From: Leptolyngbyaceae cyanobacterium M65_K2018_010
GTDB taxonomy: Bacteria > Cyanobacteriota > Cyanobacteriia > Phormidesmidales > Phormidesmidaceae
Assembly (NCBI GenBank): GCA_015295885.1
Contig: DVEE01000563.1
Location: 1 to 9,081 of the forward strand
DNA: 9,081 bases
Direction of reading: 5' to 3'
The translations under genes were made by a program, and so were the position numbers. Below the pieces are notes generated by a model. That model did no database searches and had not been told where the DNA came from. It worked only from the letters and a program-made list of their open reading frames with translations. Positions 7,166 through 9,081 of the stretch are shown piece after piece; position 1 is the first letter of the stretch, and the number at the start of each line of letters is the position of its first letter.

Positions 7166-8266
7166 ATGAGCCCTCTATCTCTGGTTGTCGAGCAACTGGT
7201 TGCCCAAAATGAACGTGCTACTGAAGGAGTGGCTAACCTGGGCGAGTTTTTGGAAATTCTGCAACTCCTGATTCGAGAACCCTCGGTGGTGGGTAGCGAA
7301 GACTCTTTCTTTCGAGTGCTACGGCGCGAGTTGGAAGAGGTGGGAGCGCAGGTTACCTACTATCACGGCGTCCTAGTTGCCCAGGGCAACCGGCCCCAGG
7401 ATTTGATGCTGTCGGCCCACATCGATCGCCACGGCCTGCTTTGCACCGGCCCCAACGAGTTTCAGTACGCCGCCTTTATTGCGGGCAACCAGAGCGAACT
7501 CACCGGCGATTCTGTCTCGGAGCAAATGCTCAATACCATTGAAAATCGCTTCCAGGGTCAGCGGGTCCAGGCTCACCTGCCCTACACCGGCACCTACATT
7601 GGTCAGGGGTTGATTACCCGCTCCTACATTTGCCCAGAACGTAGAAACTTGATCTTCGAGGTCGATGGCCTGGAACACCTGCAACCTGGCACCCCGATCG
7701 CCTTCCTAGACCGACTGCAATTTAAGGATGGTTATATCTCGGCCCAACTGGATAACGTGCTGAGTGCTGCCATCATTATTTATCTATTTCGCTGCGGCTT
7801 TGCCGGCACCGCCCTGTTTACAGCCCAGGAGGAGTCGGGCCGCAGTTGGCGCTATGCCCTTTCCTGGTTTCAGCGTCAGCGCTTAACGACCCAGCGTTTG
7901 GTGGCCTTGGATACCAGCCCTTACCACAATCGCGAAGCAGCCGACCAGCAGTTAGTCACCCTGCGCCGTAAGGATGCCAGCGCTCACTTTGCGGAAGGCA
8001 TCACCCAGGAACTGGCCGATCGCTGCACCGAGCTTGGGATCCCCTACAGCTATAAAGACGACTACATTGAGGCCCAAAACCGGACCCGCCCTAAACCCTA
8101 TTCCCTGGGCCGCACTGAGATGGGGCGTTTGATTGCCGCTACCGATGGAGCCATCAGCGGCACCACCCTGCAAGTGCCCACGACGGAATATCACACCCCC
8201 AATGAAACCGCCTCCCTGGCCTCGGTTGCGGCCCTAATCCGGCTTTTGCAAACCTACATCGAGTAG
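7166..8266 (+). CDS. M42-type metallopeptidase (aminopeptidase-like)
   Basis: The product has 366 residues and looks like a peptidase of the M42 family (TET/FrvX type), which are two-metal aminopeptidases that trim peptides in the cytoplasm, usually as dodecamers. Putative metal ligands and catalytic residues appear in family order: H85 and D87 in AHIDRHG; D196 in SAQLDNV; the catalytic pair E222-E223 in TAQEESG; D249 in ALDTSP; and H343 in TTEYHTPNE. The block ATDGAISG (325-332) matches the GTDA-like motif before the last ligand. There is no signal peptide or membrane segment, so a cytoplasmic site is likely. The ATG at 7166 has no strong ribosome-binding site; the first conserved block starts well inside, so the exact start is less certain. 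It is divergent from the Rrf2-cysK unit with 156 bp between. The substrate cannot be told. Related M20/M28 hydrolases are the alternative. Confidence 0.85.
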   Translation: MSPLSLVVEQLVAQNERATEGVANLGEFLEILQLLIREPSVVGSEDSFFRVLRRELEEVGAQVTYYHGVLVAQGNRPQDLMLSAHIDRHGLLCTGPNEFQYAAFIAGNQSELTGDSVSEQMLNTIENRFQGQRVQAHLPYTGTYIGQGLITRSYICPERRNLIFEVDGLEHLQPGTPIAFLDRLQFKDGYISAQLDNVLSAAIIIYLFRCGFAGTALFTAQEESGRSWRYALSWFQRQRLTTQRLVALDTSPYHNREAADQQLVTLRRKDASAHFAEGITQELADRCTELGIPYSYKDDYIEAQNRTRPKPYSLGRTEMGRLIAATDGAISGTTLQVPTTEYHTPNETASLASVAALIRLLQTYIE

Positions 8267-8279
8267 CTTGGTCATTAAT

Positions 8280-8296
8280 CTCTGCTAGAGCCAGAG
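8280..8296. repeat. Small hairpin after the peptidase gene
   Basis: CTCTG (8280-8284) and CAGAG (8292-8296) form a 5-bp stem 13 bp after the peptidase stop. No T-tract follows, so its role as a terminator is doubtful. I see nothing else recognisable in the remaining 154-bp gap up to 8420. Confidence 0.25.
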
Positions 8297-8420
8297 GCGG
8301 AACCAGGCCAGGCTGGAGAGGGGAAGGAGGAGCAGGACATCCCGTCTAGTCTGGGAGTCTGGTGGGCTGAACGGTTCTACCTAGCTGGTTAGGGTATGTA
8401 GCTGCGTCAGGTAAATTCTG

Positions 8421-8637
8421 ATGGCACAAGCTCCTCCTCAACCCCAACCGCTTTTGCTCCAGATTCCTCGTGACCTAGCATGAAAGTTGACTCCAGGGCA
8501 GTTTGCTGCTCTAGCGGCTGCAAATCGTGATCTCAGATTTGAACGGACTGCAACAGTAGATTTGATTGTGAACCCACCCACAGGGGGAGGATCGGGCAAG
8601 CGAAATGCAAAAATCATTACCCAACTGGGAACTTGGG
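8421..8637 (+). pseudogene. Uma2-family (DUF820) endonuclease-like gene, N-terminal remnant
   Basis: Uma2 proteins are PD-(D/E)XK-fold nuclease-like proteins present in many copies in cyanobacteria; their function is poorly known. An ATG at 8421, with AGG nine bases upstream, opens MAQAPPQPQPLLLQIPRDLA and then meets TGA at 8481-8483. The same frame continues with typical Uma2 sequence: LTPGQFAALAAANRDLRFERTATVDLIV, NPPTGG and NAKIITQLGTW. The similarity stops at about 8637, where the DNA changes to hsdS-like sequence in another frame. The C-terminal part, which carries the PD-(D/E)XK residues in this family, is missing, so no active protein is expected. A single nonsense change in one codon explains the stop, as the frame is unchanged across it. 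Confidence 0.75.
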
Positions 8638-8643
8638 GTGCAG

Positions 8644-8820
8644 CCCTTTCGGGGCGAACTGGTGCCCCAAGACCCCAAGGACGAACCGGCCTCAGTGCTG
8701 TTAGAACGCATCCAAGCCGAGCGTGCTCAGACGGCAACCAAACCCAAGCGCACCAGGGCTCAAGGTCGACCTAGCTCACCCAGATCCATTGGGCCATCTC
8801 ACCCCCGCCGTCATGGGTAG
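8644..8820 (+). pseudogene. Type I restriction specificity subunit (HsdS), 3'-end remnant
   Basis: In the frame ending at TAG 8818-8820, the translation FRGELVPQDPKDEPASVLLE (from 8647) continuing RIQAERA closely matches the C-terminal tail that I know from cyanobacterial HsdS proteins. This tail follows the last conserved helix of the specificity subunit, which chooses the DNA target of type I restriction-modification enzymes. Only about 58 codons remain, and both target-recognition domains are absent. The end is basic (KPKRTRAQGRPS), as is common in these tails. An ATG at 8605 in the same frame would give a 71-residue chimera beginning in out-of-frame Uma2 DNA; whether it is ever translated is doubtful. 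No hsdR or hsdM is in the window. Confidence 0.65.
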
Positions 8821-8828
8821 CATTCCTA

Positions 8829-8846
8829 AATGATTCATGAATCATT
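8829..8846. repeat. 18-bp perfect palindrome, with partial second copy
   Basis: AATGATTCATGAATCATT reads the same on both strands. Its core TTCATGAAT (8834-8842) recurs 14 bp on at 8848-8856. The spacing of about one and a half helical turns and the symmetry would suit a protein-binding site, but no regulator is known for it. It lies 8 bp after the hsdS remnant. Confidence 0.6.
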
Positions 8847-8854
8847 GTTCATGA

Positions 8855-8872
8855 ATGTCATGGGGGTGACAT
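8855..8872. repeat. Inverted repeat ATGTCA...TGACAT
   Basis: Six-base perfect arms (8855-8860 and 8867-8872) surround the six-base loop TGGGGG. It lies between two stronger palindromes and may be part of the same element. Confidence 0.45.
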
Positions 8873-8877
8873 AGGTT

Positions 8878-8912
8878 TTGTGAAAAGGTTTCCTACGGAA
8901 ACCTTTTCACAA
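8878..8912. repeat. 35-bp near-perfect hairpin, 16-bp arms
   Basis: TTGTGAAAAGGTTTCC (8878-8893) and its exact reverse complement (8897-8912) flank the three-base loop TAC. The stem is far longer than expected by chance. No T-tract follows on either strand, so it is not a classic intrinsic terminator, though it could block RNA decay or transcription. Its form suits a dispersed REP- or MITE-like palindromic element; a second copy is not present in this window. Confidence 0.75.
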
Positions 8913-8939
8913 TCCTGGTCGGATCGCTATATCTGGGTT

Positions 8940-9081
8940 ATGTCAATTCTCCAGGTTGTCCGGCATTCAGGATCTGGTCTGGGATTAGTTGCAAAGCTGG
9001 GAACGTGGGTGAAACAATCGGCATACCGCCCTAGAACTTTTCTAGATAGTTCAGCCGAGATAGCGGCCCATGGCAGTCCTG
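8940..9081 (+). CDS. Partial open frame at window end, possibly a second Uma2 piece
   Basis: An ATG at 8940 opens 47 codons that run off the window. No good ribosome-binding site is visible. The stretch AKLGTWVKQ and, further on, FLDSS faintly recalls the Uma2 pattern QLGTW..Q followed by FDSSTGF, and it is in the same frame as the Uma2 remnant at 8421-8637. It also repeats 13 bases of that remnant with one mismatch (8997-9009 against 8625-8637). It may be the continuation of an interrupted Uma2 gene, or not a gene at all. The opposite strand is also open here for about 50 codons, which lowers confidence. Confidence 0.25.
   Translation, partial: MSILQVVRHSGSGLGLVAKLGTWVKQSAYRPRTFLDSSAEIAAHGSP

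Noticed and set aside
8878..8912. Long hairpin as a rho-independent terminator or a CRISPR repeat
   Set aside because: No T-tract follows on either strand, and the unit occurs once, with no spacer-repeat array.

Overview
The window looks like ordinary chromosome from a cyanobacterium, with a short stretch of decayed accessory DNA at the right end. Evidence for a cyanobacterium: seven copies of the octamer GCGATCGC (HIP1) between 1462 and 5962, where about 0.14 would be expected by chance; high GC content; protein sequences of cyanobacterial type (an Rrf2 regulator ending in MYYI, a split-type GlyS beta subunit); and remnants of Uma2 and HsdS genes, which are abundant in filamentous cyanobacteria. 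The genus cannot be told from sequence alone.

Layout. 1-1589 (+): the last 528 codons of uvrA, the damage-recognition ATPase of nucleotide excision repair. 1590-1923: a gene-free convergent gap with hairpins and a possible insertion-sequence scar. 1924-3270 (-): murD (peptidoglycan precursor synthesis). 3286 to about 5442 (-): glyS (glycyl-tRNA synthetase beta chain), 15 bp upstream of murD and probably co-transcribed with it. 5603-6565 (-): cysK (cysteine synthase), 9 bp downstream of an Rrf2-family regulator (6575-7009, -). 7166-8266 (+): an M42-type metallopeptidase, divergent from the regulator. 8421-8820 (+): a broken Uma2 endonuclease-like gene joined to the 3' end of a type I restriction specificity gene (hsdS). 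8829-8912: three successive palindromic structures. 8940-9081: an open frame running off the end, possibly another piece of Uma2.

How the genes fit together. The minus-strand block reads Rrf2 -> cysK, then glyS -> murD. The Rrf2/cysK pair resembles the CymR/CysK logic of Bacillus cysteine regulation: the regulator lacks the cysteine triad of iron-sulfur IscR and sits directly ahead of the cysteine synthase gene. glyS and murD are housekeeping genes with no direct functional link.

I see no clear undescribed system. The parts most worth a second look are the Rrf2-cysK unit with an inverted repeat at its likely promoter, and the Uma2/hsdS chimera with the palindrome cluster at the right end.
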